Part shown: positions 9,807-17,694 of the stretch, in pieces | Layout of the letters: each line of letters begins with the position of its first letter | Position numbering within the stretch: position 1 is the stretch's first letter | Source of the DNA: Flavobacterium gawalongense | Lineage (GTDB): Bacteria; Bacteroidota; Bacteroidia; Flavobacteriales; Flavobacteriaceae | Direction of reading: 5' to 3' | Assembly (NCBI RefSeq): GCF_007097265.1 | Contig: NZ_VJZP01000016.1 | Location: forward strand, 1,187-65,186 | DNA length: 64,000 bases | Notes under the pieces: model-generated | What the model was told of the DNA's origin: nothing | Databases searched by the model: none | The model's input: only the letters and a program-made list of their open reading frames with translations | Translations under genes and position numbers: made by a program

Positions 9807-10199
9807 TTATTTATTTTTTAGGGTTTTGATACTTTTATTTGTCTTTTGCATATTTCAGTTTTCAAATCTGAGAAAACGGTGTTGATTATGTTTGGGAGTA
9901 CTATAACTGATATCAAAATTACTGAAGAATAAAATTAGTTGTTAGTATTTAACAATAAATAGTTATTAACCCTTCGGTAAAAACTCAGAGCTGTTTCAGT
10001 TATACTTATTTCTAATATATAAATAACTCTGAAGCGAGGATACTTCGGAGAATTGAGTTTATAATTGTAGCTACGGATTGCAAATTTGCTTTTACTTTGC
10101 ATTTGATAAAAATAGAAGAGATGCGTTGAAAAGCAAATTTTTTTAAACATAAACCTCATTACTATGAGTTAAGGTCTGAGGAATAGGTCAAATTTTAAA
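9807..10199. other. Intergenic region with decayed REP-like sequence
   Basis: About 390 bases lie between the helical-protein gene and the tRNA terminator. Positions 10067-10089 contain GTAGCTACGGATTGCAAATT, a degenerate version of the CGGATTGCAAATCCG palindrome found three more times at 55.7-56.7 kb. Just before it, 10027-10050 can fold (CTCTGAAG ... CTTCGGAG). A 74-codon minus-strand frame over this area is composed of this repeat-like sequence and is not called as a gene. Confidence 0.5.
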
Positions 10200-10208
10200 C
10201 CTAAAAAA

Positions 10209-10230
10209 CCCTAACATATTGATGTTAGGG
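10209..10230 (-). terminator. Terminator behind the tRNA gene
   Basis: A perfect 9-bp stem CCCTAACAT/ATGTTAGGG is flanked by A6 on the left and T5 on the right. Transcribed leftward it lies ten bases after the tRNA 3' end, and it can work in both directions. Confidence 0.85.
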
Positions 10231-10239
10231 TTTTTGCTT

Positions 10240-10316
10240 TGGTAGCGAGACCGAGATTTGAACTCGGGACCTCAGGGTTATGAATCCTGCGCTCTAACCG
10301 ACTGAGCTATCTCGCC
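10240..10316 (-). tRNA. tRNA with CAT anticodon (tRNA-Met, elongator type)
   Basis: The minus strand folds into a 77-nt cloverleaf with an encoded CCA end (10240-10242). The acceptor stem is GGCGAGA/TCTCGCT with a G-T first pair. The D arm is AGCTCAGTCGGTTAGAGC, the anticodon loop is TTCATAA, and the T arm contains GTTCAAATC. The CAT anticodon permits elongator Met, initiator Met or Ile2. The initiator is unlikely because the anticodon stem lacks three consecutive G-C pairs and the first acceptor pair is not mismatched. Ile2 cannot be excluded from sequence alone. Confidence 0.93.
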
Positions 10317-10470
10317 ATGATTAGGGTGGAAAACCATCCCTGAATGCGGGTGCAAATATAAAAATAATATTAGAGCTTGCAAGTATATTTTTAAGAAAAA
10401 AAAATATTTTTAAAAATGCTTTTTTTTCGGAGTTATATTCTATATATTTCACAAAAATTAAATGTAGCTC

Positions 10471-10863
10471 ATGGATCAAAAAGTACGTTACGAAATCGAA
10501 TTCCCTATAAATTCTTCGCCTCAATTATTATATCAATATATATCGACTCCTTCTGGTCTGTCAGAATGGTTTGCTGATAATGTAAATTCTCGTGGAGAGT
10601 TTTTTACTTTCATTTGGAATGACTCCGAAGAAAAAGCTAGGCTTGCCTCTAAGAAGTCAGGTGAAAAGGTCAAATTCAAATGGGTTGATGAAAATAGTAA
10701 AGACACAGAATACTTTTTTGAATTGCATATTTTAGTCGATGAACTTACAAAGGATGTATCTTTAATGGTTATTGACTTTGCCGATAAAAATGAAGTTGAT
10801 GAAGCAACACAACTGTGGGAAAATCAAATTTCAGATTTGAAACATCTAATTGGTTCTGTATAG
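10471..10863 (+). CDS. START-like (SRPBCC) domain protein
   Basis: A 130-residue cytoplasmic protein with the AHSA1/SRPBCC layout: an N-terminal strand (VRYEIEFPINSS), the LLYQYISTPSGLSEWFADNV helix region characteristic of START-like proteins of Bacteroidota, central strands, and a C-terminal helix (ATQLWENQISDLKHLI). Members bind hydrophobic ligands or act as co-chaperones, but the substrate of this branch is unknown. It is followed by a terminator that sits in the leader of the next gene, so the two genes are probably separately transcribed. Confidence 0.85.
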   Translation: MDQKVRYEIEFPINSSPQLLYQYISTPSGLSEWFADNVNSRGEFFTFIWNDSEEKARLASKKSGEKVKFKWVDENSKDTEYFFELHILVDELTKDVSLMVIDFADKNEVDEATQLWENQISDLKHLIGSV

Positions 10864-10883
10864 CAAAATCATATTTTATGACT

Positions 10884-10891
10884 TATATTTG
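10884..10891 (+). promoter_or_regulatory. Putative -7 element TATATTTG
   Basis: TATATTTG matches the Bacteroidetes -7 consensus TAnnTTTG and lies 28 bases before the ATG of the class IV aminotransferase. No clear TTG is found 19 bases upstream, so this is a partial match. Transcription from it would start inside the terminator hairpin at 10891-10911 and so escape it. Confidence 0.45.
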
Positions 10892-10911
10892 CCCTAAATA
10901 AAATTTAGGGC
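10891..10911 (+). terminator. Terminator abutting the next start codon
   Basis: The stem GCCCTAAAT/ATTTAGGGC is followed by T7, and the ATG of the next gene begins only eight bases after the stem. It ends transcription of the START-like gene while forming the leader of the aminotransferase. Confidence 0.8.
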
Positions 10912-10918
10912 TTTTTTT

Positions 10919-11758
10919 ATGATTAATTTTAATGGAACTATAGTGTCTCAAGACGCAAATATATTGACACAGAACCGTGCTTTTTTATATGGTGATGCTG
11001 TTTTCGAAACGGTTAAAATAATAAATAATAAAATTCTTTTTTTAGAAGACCATTATTTTAGATTAATGTCTTCTATGCGAGTGGTTCGAATGGAGATTCC
11101 AATGAATTTTACCATGGAATATTTTGAAGAACAAATACTTTCTCTCGTTAAAAATAATTCTTTAGATGATTCGGCGCGAGCCAGAATTACCATTTATAGA
11201 AATGACGGTGGTTATTATTTACCACAAAATAATACAATTTCTTTTTTAATTCATGCAATAGCACTTGAAGAAAAGTTCTATTCCATTGACCAAAAAGAAT
11301 ATGAAGTTGATTTGTATAAAGACTTTTATGTGACTAAACAATTGCTGTCTTCCATAAAAACAACGAATAAAATCTTAAACATAACTGCTAGTATTTATGC
11401 AAATGAAAATGGATTAGACAATTGCATTTTGTTGAATGACAGTAAAAATGTTGTTGAAGCTTTGCAAGGAAACATTTTTATGCTACTGGGTAATAAACTC
11501 ATTACACCGCCTGTTTCTGAAGGGTGTTTGAATGGTGTCATGAGGAAACAAATTTTAGGTCTGGCAAAAAAAATAGCAAATTTAGAGGTAGTGGAACAAG
11601 TAATTTCTCCATTTGATCTTCAAAAAGCAGATGAATTGTTTATTACGAATGTTATAAAAGGCATACAGCCTATCACAAAATATCGTAAAAAGGAATTTAC
11701 AACTAAATTGGCAAATGAATTAGTTGAAAAATTAAACGAAGCGGTACGTGTTGCTTAA
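10919..11758 (+). CDS. Class IV PLP aminotransferase (aminodeoxychorismate lyase-like)
   Basis: A 279-residue fold-type IV PLP enzyme. The N-terminal RAFLYGDAVFETVKI is the family signature. The Schiff-base lysine is expected in SSIKTTNKILN. The VVEALQGNIFMLLGNKLITPP section and the SPFDLQKADELFITNVIKGIQ region match the cofactor-phosphate and C-terminal motifs of the PabC / branched-chain / D-amino-acid aminotransferase superfamily. Sequence alone does not fix the substrate. 4-amino-4-deoxychorismate lyase in folate synthesis is the usual assignment for solitary genes of this length in flavobacteria. Its stop overlaps by 4 bp, tail to tail, with the stop of the yqgE-like gene. Confidence 0.85.
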   Translation: MINFNGTIVSQDANILTQNRAFLYGDAVFETVKIINNKILFLEDHYFRLMSSMRVVRMEIPMNFTMEYFEEQILSLVKNNSLDDSARARITIYRNDGGYYLPQNNTISFLIHAIALEEKFYSIDQKEYEVDLYKDFYVTKQLLSSIKTTNKILNITASIYANENGLDNCILLNDSKNVVEALQGNIFMLLGNKLITPPVSEGCLNGVMRKQILGLAKKIANLEVVEQVISPFDLQKADELFITNVIKGIQPITKYRKKEFTTKLANELVEKLNEAVRVA

Positions 11759-12315
11759 TTTAAATAAGGATTTTCTGGAGCATTAGACCAGATAAGATAT
11801 TCTCCTCCCAGTTCCATAATTTGTTCTTTCCAGAAATGAGCTGCTGATTTTCCTATGATTTTATTTTCATAATTATTTTCAGTGATAATCCACGAATTAC
11901 ATTCCATTTCTGTTTCCAGTTGGTCTTCTTCCCAACCGGTATATCCCAAAAAGAAGCGAATATTGTTTTTACTTATTTTTCCGGAATTGATGAGTTCTTT
12001 TGTAGATTCAAAATCTCCTCCCCAATAGATGCCATTTGAAATCTCGACGCTATTAGGAATCAACTCAGGAATGTCGTGAATAAAATAAAGATTGTCTTGT
12101 TCTACTGGTCCTCCATTGTAGATTTTGAATCTTGCGTCAATATCTGGTATCAGGTCGTGGATGGTATATTTCAAAGGTTTATTGATAATAAAACCAACAG
12201 AACCATCCTTGTTATGATCCGCTAATAAGATTACTGATCTGCTAAATGATAAATCTCCAAATATAGAAGGCTCTGCTATAAGTAGATGTCCTTTTTTTAA
12301 TTTTTCTGAAATCAT
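11755..12315 (-). CDS. YqgE/AlgH family protein (DUF179)
   Basis: A 186-residue protein with the family hallmarks KGHLLIAEPSIFGDLSFSRS near the N-terminus and GSVGFIINKPL at ~40. A central IYNGGPVEQDNLYFIH and a C-terminal FLGYTGWEEDQLETEM also match. The family is a conserved cytosolic protein of uncertain biochemical role; it was named for an effect on alginate transcription in Pseudomonas. Its 3' end overlaps convergently with the aminotransferase, so the two transcripts are antisense at their ends. Confidence 0.9.
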   Translation of the reverse strand: MISEKLKKGHLLIAEPSIFGDLSFSRSVILLADHNKDGSVGFIINKPLKYTIHDLIPDIDARFKIYNGGPVEQDNLYFIHDIPELIPNSVEISNGIYWGGDFESTKELINSGKISKNNIRFFLGYTGWEEDQLETEMECNSWIITENNYENKIIGKSAAHFWKEQIMELGGEYLIWSNAPENPYLN

Positions 12316-12390
12316 AACGCTAGTTTTTTTTATTAAATTTAAGAAATAAATTTAGATAAAACCAAAGAAAGTCGTTCAAATGCATAAAAA

Positions 12391-12410
12391 AACCTTCCAT
12401 CTGGAAGGTT
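12391..12410 (-). terminator. Terminator of the HU gene
   Basis: A perfect stem AACCTTCC/GGAAGGTT with an ATCT loop has an A7 run on its left, giving a T-run in the leftward transcript of the HU gene. Confidence 0.85.
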
Positions 12411-12433
12411 TTGATTATAATGGAAAACTTAAA

Positions 12434-12706
12434 TTAGTTTACCGCTCCTTCTAATTCTGCACCAGCTTTAAATTTCACAACGTTTTTAGCTGCGATTTGA
12501 ATAGTTTTTCCTGTTTGAGGATTTCTTCCGTCTCTGGCAGCTCTAGCCGAAACTGACCATGATCCGAAACCTACTAAAGATACTCTTCCACCTTTTTTCA
12601 AAGTACCGCCTACATTTCCTAAAAATGACTCTAAAGCTAATTTTGCTGCAGCTTTTGTAATTCCTGCATCAGCAGCGATAGCATCGATTAATTCTGATTT
12701 GTTCAT
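12434..12706 (-). CDS. hup: HU family DNA-binding protein
   Basis: A 90-residue basic histone-like protein. It begins MNKSELIDAIAADAGITKAA and carries the GGRVSLVGFGSWSVSARAARDGRNPQTG beta-arm region in which RNPQTGK is the DNA-intercalating tip. It ends with IQIAAKNVVKFKAG. It binds and bends DNA as a homodimer and compacts the nucleoid. The gene is monocistronic: a near-perfect promoter lies upstream at 12750-12779 and a strong terminator downstream. Confidence 0.96.
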   Translation of the reverse strand: MNKSELIDAIAADAGITKAAAKLALESFLGNVGGTLKKGGRVSLVGFGSWSVSARAARDGRNPQTGKTIQIAAKNVVKFKAGAELEGAVN

Positions 12707-12749
12707 AATAAATAGTTATTAATTGTTGGTTAAAAAAATTGTTAATACA

Positions 12750-12779
12750 CAAATTTAGTAGGAAATACGTTCCTTGCAA
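12750..12779 (-). promoter_or_regulatory. Bacteroidetes-type promoter of the HU gene
   Basis: Read on the minus strand this is TTG, 19 bases, then TAAATTTG, an exact fit to the Bacteroidetes sigma-A consensus (TTG at -33, TAnnTTTG at -7). The -7 box ends about 44 bases before the ATG. Confidence 0.8.
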
Positions 12780-12885
12780 GCGTTTTGTGTTATTTTAGTT
12801 TGTTTTGTTAATAACTTATTTTTTTTGTTCATAAAACAAAGGCTATTTCTTGTTAAAAGCATCTAAACGCCCGTTTTTACTGATG

Positions 12886-13833
12886 TTAATAGACTTTTGC
12901 GTTTTCAGAAAAAGACATCCCATTTAACAATTCTACTGTGCTTATTCTCTTTTTTCCAGGAAATTGTAAACTTAATACCTGAATGAATCCATTTTTTACT
13001 GCAATTCTCATCTCTTTTTTGTTACAAATCAAACTCCCAATGGTGTAATTGTGATGTTCGGAGATGATTTTTGCTTCATATATTTTTACATTCCACTCTT
13101 CATTTTTGTCTCCAAAAAAACACCAAGCCGCGGGATAAGGACTTAAACCTCGAATCAAATTATTTATTTCTGAAGCCGATTTTGTCCAATCTATTTTACA
13201 ATTCTCTTTATTTAGTTTATAGGCAGTTTTTATATCAGCATCATCTTTCTGGATAATTGTAGTTACATTTCCTTTTTCAATCATCTCCAAAGTGGCAATA
13301 ACGGTCTTGCTTCCTAAATCAATTAATTGATCATGTAATTGTCCCGCATTTTCATTTGCTGCAATTGGTATTTCCGAACTTAAGATCATGGCGCCAGTAT
13401 CAATTTTATCATCGATAAAAAAAGTAGTCACGCCTGTTTTTGTTTCTCCATTTATGATTGCCCAATTTATAGGTGCGGCACCGCGATAATTGGGTAGGAG
13501 TGAAGCGTGAAGATTAAATGTTCCTAACGAAGGCATTTCCCAAACTACTTTTGGCAACATTCTGAACGCAACAACGATTTGTAAATTAGCGTTCAACGAT
13601 TTTAATTCCGATAAAAAAGTTTCGTCTTTAAGGTTTGCAGGCTGTAATAAAGTAAGATTATGGGTCAAAGCATATTCTTTGACTGCCGAATATTTTATTT
13701 TTTGTCCACGACCAGCAGGTTTGTCTGCGGCTGTAATAACACCAACAACCTCATAGTTGTTTTTGATTATAGTATCCAGAATTCCAACAGCAAATTCCGG
13801 GGTTCCCATAAAAACAATTCGTAATTTTTCCAT
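12886..13833 (-). CDS. fmt: Methionyl-tRNA formyltransferase
   Basis: A 315-residue enzyme that formylates initiator Met-tRNA using 10-formyl-tetrahydrofolate. The N-terminal Rossmann domain starts KLRIVFMGTPEFAVG. The catalytic signature FNLHASLLPNYRGAAPINWA carries Asn107 and His109, and DKIDTGAM carries Asp145. The C-terminal OB-fold (~205-315) contains the SPYPAAWCFF loop. Its ATG overlaps the recQ stop by one base (TAATG on the minus strand), which suggests translational coupling behind recQ. Confidence 0.96.
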   Translation of the reverse strand: MEKLRIVFMGTPEFAVGILDTIIKNNYEVVGVITAADKPAGRGQKIKYSAVKEYALTHNLTLLQPANLKDETFLSELKSLNANLQIVVAFRMLPKVVWEMPSLGTFNLHASLLPNYRGAAPINWAIINGETKTGVTTFFIDDKIDTGAMILSSEIPIAANENAGQLHDQLIDLGSKTVIATLEMIEKGNVTTIIQKDDADIKTAYKLNKENCKIDWTKSASEINNLIRGLSPYPAAWCFFGDKNEEWNVKIYEAKIISEHHNYTIGSLICNKKEMRIAVKNGFIQVLSLQFPGKKRISTVELLNGMSFSENAKVY

Positions 13834-15728
13834 TATGATTTTAAAGTGTATTTATTGTTAGGTTTCACAAGTATAATATTGTTCTCTAATAAATGTTGTA
13901 GAACAAAGATAACATCGTCCGGGCTGTCTTTAGTTCGATTTTGTATGTCTCGGGAATTTAAATCTTCTGTTTGCAATAAAGCAAAAATCTCTTTTGAAAG
14001 TGAAGTCACATCCCTTTTCTTATTTTTTTTAGTAATGCAATAGGAGCAAATACCACAATCAACATCTGTCTTTTCGCCAAAATAATTCAAAATCAATTTG
14101 CTTTTGCAAACTTTTTTCTCATTAATGTAATAGAGTACAGATTTGAGTTGTTCTTTTTTTAATTCGTTTTGATTTTCTAAATATTTAGCAATCCTGTTGA
14201 TTGTTCTTTCATCTTCACGAATTTCATTGAAAATTAATGTGGCATCATTATTTTTTGAATGATACTCAATAATGTCTTTTTCCTTCAATTTATTTAAAAC
14301 GGCTTGTATTTCAGAAGCTGTATGATTCGATTTTTTTACAATCAATTGTAAGTTGAAAGCAGTTTGCATTTCATAAATTCCTGGATACGTTCGCAATATT
14401 GCTAAAATAATTTCTTCGTCATTAGGATTCAAACTCATATAACGGATTACTTCTTTGGAAGGAATAAGAAATTGTAGTGTGATTTTTTCTGAAAATTCTT
14501 GGGACAGATTAATAATGCCTTGTCTATCCAGAAACTGCATGGCATTGTAAGTTTTCAATGTTGGGAACTCATATTTTAAACAAAAATGATGTAAATTGAA
14601 CGTAAATTGTTCGTTGATTCCTTCTCCGTAAGCAATCTGAAAATAATTACAGAGTTTGATATACATTTGATTCAAAAACTTTTTATCAGGAAGAATATTT
14701 ATAAACTGATTTTCTGTCTGAAGGATATCGGATGGGCTGGTTAATAAGGCAGCATATGCTTTCTCGCCATTTCTTCCCGCTCGTCCCGCTTCCTGGTAAT
14801 AATTTTCTAAATTTTCCGGAAGTTGTATATGAATGACTGTTTTTACATTGGCTTTATCAATTCCCATCCCAAACGCATTTGTGGCAACAATAACTTGCGC
14901 TTCTTCATTCATCCAAGACTGCATGTTTTTGTCTTTTTCTTTGGACGTAAGTCCGCCGTGATAATACGTTGCTTTGAATCCCAAGGACTGTAGTTGTGAG
15001 GAAATATCCAAACATGATTTTCTGTTTCTAACATATATTATGGAGGGCTGAGGATTTTTCTTCAGTATTTGTTCGATTCTAAAAAGTTTGTCTTCTACCT
15101 CAAAAACCATGTAGGCAATATTTTCCCTTGCAAATGATTTTTCGAAAACTTTAGGATTATGTAATCCTAAATCATTAATGATGCTTTCTTTAACTTTTGG
15201 TGTTGCAGTTGCGGTCAAAGCCAAGAAAGGGATTTTTGGAAAATGCTTTTTTAATCCTGAAATCTTCAAATAAGCAGGTCTGAAATCATGTCCCCATTGT
15301 GAAACGCAATGTGCTTCGTCAATGGTAATTAAATTTATAGGAAGGTTCTTTATTCTTTCGAGAATCCAATCCGATTGCAATCGTTCCGGGGATAAATACA
15401 GGAATTTATAATTTCCAAATTGACAATTGTCCAACAGGTCAATCATTTCATCCGATTTTATTCCGCCAGTCAATGCAATCGCCTTAATACCTCGCTTTTG
15501 CAAATTAGCGACTTGGTCTTTCATCAACGCCACTAAAGGGGAGATTACAAGGCAAATTCCTTCCTGCATCATTGCGGGAACCTGAAAACATATTGATTTT
15601 CCACCACCGGTAGGCATTAGCGCAAAAGTGTCTTCGCCATCTAAAACAGAATTTATAATTTCGTTTTGTAGCGATCTAAATTTGTTGTGTTTCCAATACT
15701 TTTGAAGAATTTGTAATGCTTCTGGCAT
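13833..15728 (-). CDS. recQ: ATP-dependent DNA helicase RecQ
   Basis: A superfamily 2 3'-5' helicase. I choose the ATG at 15728 (MPEALQILQKYW, 631 residues) over a TTG five codons upstream because the family usually starts here. It has motif I MPTGGGKS (Lys44), the DEAH box IDEAHCVSQWGHDFRPAYL, motif VI QEAGRAGRNGE, and a RecQ-C-terminal zinc site with CGICSYC. After the winged-helix part the protein ends without a recognisable HRDC domain, as in shorter RecQ paralogues. It acts in recombination and fork repair. It is the first gene of the recQ-fmt pair. Confidence 0.95.
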   Translation of the reverse strand: MPEALQILQKYWKHNKFRSLQNEIINSVLDGEDTFALMPTGGGKSICFQVPAMMQEGICLVISPLVALMKDQVANLQKRGIKAIALTGGIKSDEMIDLLDNCQFGNYKFLYLSPERLQSDWILERIKNLPINLITIDEAHCVSQWGHDFRPAYLKISGLKKHFPKIPFLALTATATPKVKESIINDLGLHNPKVFEKSFARENIAYMVFEVEDKLFRIEQILKKNPQPSIIYVRNRKSCLDISSQLQSLGFKATYYHGGLTSKEKDKNMQSWMNEEAQVIVATNAFGMGIDKANVKTVIHIQLPENLENYYQEAGRAGRNGEKAYAALLTSPSDILQTENQFINILPDKKFLNQMYIKLCNYFQIAYGEGINEQFTFNLHHFCLKYEFPTLKTYNAMQFLDRQGIINLSQEFSEKITLQFLIPSKEVIRYMSLNPNDEEIILAILRTYPGIYEMQTAFNLQLIVKKSNHTASEIQAVLNKLKEKDIIEYHSKNNDATLIFNEIREDERTINRIAKYLENQNELKKEQLKSVLYYINEKKVCKSKLILNYFGEKTDVDCGICSYCITKKNKKRDVTSLSKEIFALLQTEDLNSRDIQNRTKDSPDDVIFVLQHLLENNIILVKPNNKYTLKS

Positions 15729-15811
15729 AGATTTGAGTCCCAAAGCTTCGGGATTAGATTTTAATTTATACTTGGTGAAAAAACCGTAAATCCCAATTTG
15801 TAATTCTTAAA

Positions 15812-16351
15812 TTATTTAGAAATTTTATCTAAGATAAAAAGAATTCTGTTATCAACACTATCTTTAGGTACTTCTATGAGTTCGTAACCATATTTTTCAT
15901 AGGTAGTTACAAGATGGTTGTCGATATTTTTTGCTTGTTCAAAATTTTCATATCGCTCTGTATCACTAATATAGATTTCTTCCCAAGGTGGAAGAATGAA
16001 GATTTTAGTGTATTTATATTTTTGGCAAGCCAAATCAAAAAATGAAGGATAACTATCTCCGATGTAGTGCATATACGCTAAAACATCAGGAATGCCACGA
16101 TCAATGAAAACAATTTCATGTGGTTCTTCAAGTGCGCTTTGAAATTGCTTTTTCCTGCCTTCCAGAAGTAGTTCACTAAACGATAAGGGGTTTTCGAGAA
16201 ACAATTGTTCGACACCCTGTTTTTGGGCTTCTAACGTTACTTGTCTGGAAATTTCGGGGTAGCAACAGTATCCATTAGCTATCAATCCGTCAATGATTGT
16301 ACTTTTTCCAGTTCCGGGACCGCCAATGATAACTATGATTTCTTTCTGCAC
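15812..16351 (-). CDS. AAA family ATPase / kinase-like P-loop protein
   Basis: A 179-residue soluble P-loop NTPase of the AAA_28 (NadR kinase-like) type. Walker A is GGPGTGKST at residues 9-17, and a Walker B-like strand EIVFIDRGIPDVLAYM follows at ~80. FILPPWEEIYISDTERYE resembles the lid with its Arg. The fold suggests a small-molecule kinase or nucleotide-dependent switch, but the substrate is not evident. It lies 83 bp upstream of recQ on the same strand and may belong to that transcript. Confidence 0.85.
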   Translation of the reverse strand: MQKEIIVIIGGPGTGKSTIIDGLIANGYCCYPEISRQVTLEAQKQGVEQLFLENPLSFSELLLEGRKKQFQSALEEPHEIVFIDRGIPDVLAYMHYIGDSYPSFFDLACQKYKYTKIFILPPWEEIYISDTERYENFEQAKNIDNHLVTTYEKYGYELIEVPKDSVDNRILFILDKISK

Positions 16352-16471
16352 TTTTTACAAATAAGGCGCAAAATTACTCAAACTAAATGGAATTTTAAAA
16401 AATGATTGCCGTAAATAATGGTATTTGACAAAAAATCATATTTCAAAATTCATAATTTACATTTGAAACCG

Positions 16472-16479
16472 TATATTTG
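16472..16479 (+). promoter_or_regulatory. Putative -7 element TATATTTG
   Basis: TATATTTG fits the TAnnTTTG consensus, 20 bases before the DUF493 start. A second match, TACATTTG, lies at 16458-16465. No TTG at the right distance is seen for either. Confidence 0.4.
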
Positions 16480-16499
16480 CCTTTATTTTTAAATAGAAA

Positions 16500-16784
16500 A
16501 TGGACAAGAAGACCGAAGAATTTTATGATAGATTAAAAGTGGAGTTGGACATGAGTAATACCTGGCCAGCAGAATATTTGTTTAAATTTATTGTACCTAC
16601 TGAATGTGATAATGTTGAACGTGTTGAGTTGGCTTTTGATTGTATGGGTGCGGTTATAAAAACGACAAAATCCAGAACAGGCAAATTTACAAGTATATCT
16701 GTTGACGTAACCATGAAAGATTCACAAGAAATAGTAGATAAATACCTAGAAGTTTCTACAATTAAAGGTATTATTTCCCTGTAA
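16500..16784 (+). CDS. DUF493 family protein
   Basis: A 94-residue protein of the DUF493 (YbeD-like) ferredoxin-fold family. WPAEYLFKFIVP, the central FDCMGAVIKTTKSRTGKFTSISVDVTM strand region and the ending LEVSTIKGIISL match the flavobacterial members. The family shows an ACT-like alpha/beta fold and probably binds a ligand or partner protein; no reaction is known. It lies upstream of DUF4290 and murA on the same strand, a gene order that may reflect a conserved cluster. Confidence 0.88.
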   Translation: MDKKTEEFYDRLKVELDMSNTWPAEYLFKFIVPTECDNVERVELAFDCMGAVIKTTKSRTGKFTSISVDVTMKDSQEIVDKYLEVSTIKGIISL

Positions 16785-16872
16785 TATAATAAGTTTTTGA
16801 CGCATACAAATCGAATGATTTTAAATCTTCGAAAAAGAGGCATATTTAGATCAAAAAAATATACATTCGAAT

Positions 16873-17592
16873 ATGAATTCAAAATATATAAAAGAAAACG
16901 CGAACGATACAGTCCATCATTTGGAATATAATGCAGAGAGATCGCATTTAATTATTCCGGAATACGGCCGTCATTTGCAGAAATTAATTGATCAGGCGAC
17001 TAAAATTGAAGATGATGTAGAGCGTAATAAAGCGGCAAAATATATTATTCAAGTAATGGGAAGTTTGAATCCTCATTTACGTGATGTTCCTGATTTTCAG
17101 CATAAATTGTGGGATCAGATTTTTATTATGTCCGATTTTAAATTAGTTGCTGATTCACCTTACCCAATCCCATCTCGCGAAGTTTTGCAATTAAAACCGG
17201 ATGTTTTAAAATACCCACAAAATTTTCCAAAATACCGATATTATGGCAACAACATAAAGTATATGATTGATGTCGCTAATAAATGGGAGGAAGGCGAAAT
17301 GAAAAATGCATTGGTAAAAGTAATTGCCAATCACATGAAAAAATCATATCTGAGTTGGAATAAAGATACGGTTAAGGATGATGTTATTTTCGAACATTTA
17401 TATGAATTATCTGGAGGTAAATTGAATTTGCTTCAAAGTACAGAAGAACTTTTGAACACTACTGACTTATTACGAACTAATAAGCGAGTATCCAATAAAA
17501 TTACTCCGGTTGGGCAACCAAAAATTCTAAGCAACAAGAATTTGAAAACGGGAAAACCAAAACCTTTCGTAAAAAACAACAATCCAAAATAA
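16873..17592 (+). CDS. DUF4290 domain protein
   Basis: A 239-residue cytosolic protein recognised by LEYNAERSHLIIPEYGRHLQ at ~15-35 and RDVPDFQHKLWDQIFIMSDF at ~75, both typical of DUF4290. It ends in a basic, Lys/Pro/Asn-rich tail (TGKPKPFVKNNNPK). The family is restricted to Bacteroidota and uncharacterised. It lies directly upstream of murA on the same strand with about 100 bp between, which hints at a link to envelope synthesis without proving it. Confidence 0.88.
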   Translation: MNSKYIKENANDTVHHLEYNAERSHLIIPEYGRHLQKLIDQATKIEDDVERNKAAKYIIQVMGSLNPHLRDVPDFQHKLWDQIFIMSDFKLVADSPYPIPSREVLQLKPDVLKYPQNFPKYRYYGNNIKYMIDVANKWEEGEMKNALVKVIANHMKKSYLSWNKDTVKDDVIFEHLYELSGGKLNLLQSTEELLNTTDLLRTNKRVSNKITPVGQPKILSNKNLKTGKPKPFVKNNNPK

Positions 17593-17694
17593 AATGGGGA
17601 CTAAGTTATTTAGATTCTGAGTTGCTGCATTTACAAATTAGCAAAAACTTCGGAACCTTTGTGTCCTAAAACCTAAGAACCTTAAAAAAAGAAT

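Noticed and set aside
9935..10159. 74-codon minus-strand frame between the helical-protein gene and the tRNA
   Set aside because: It lies in REP-like and hairpin-forming repeat sequence, has no signal or domain, and its composition resembles the surrounding non-coding DNA.
10240..10316. The tRNA as an attachment site for an integrated element
   Set aside because: No duplicate of its 3' end was found in the window and the neighbouring genes are core.
17640..17694. Leader of murA as a riboswitch or consensus promoter (ACCTTTG words)
   Set aside because: No stable hairpin and only an imperfect -7 match (AACCTTTG); it looks like a common AT-rich leader.
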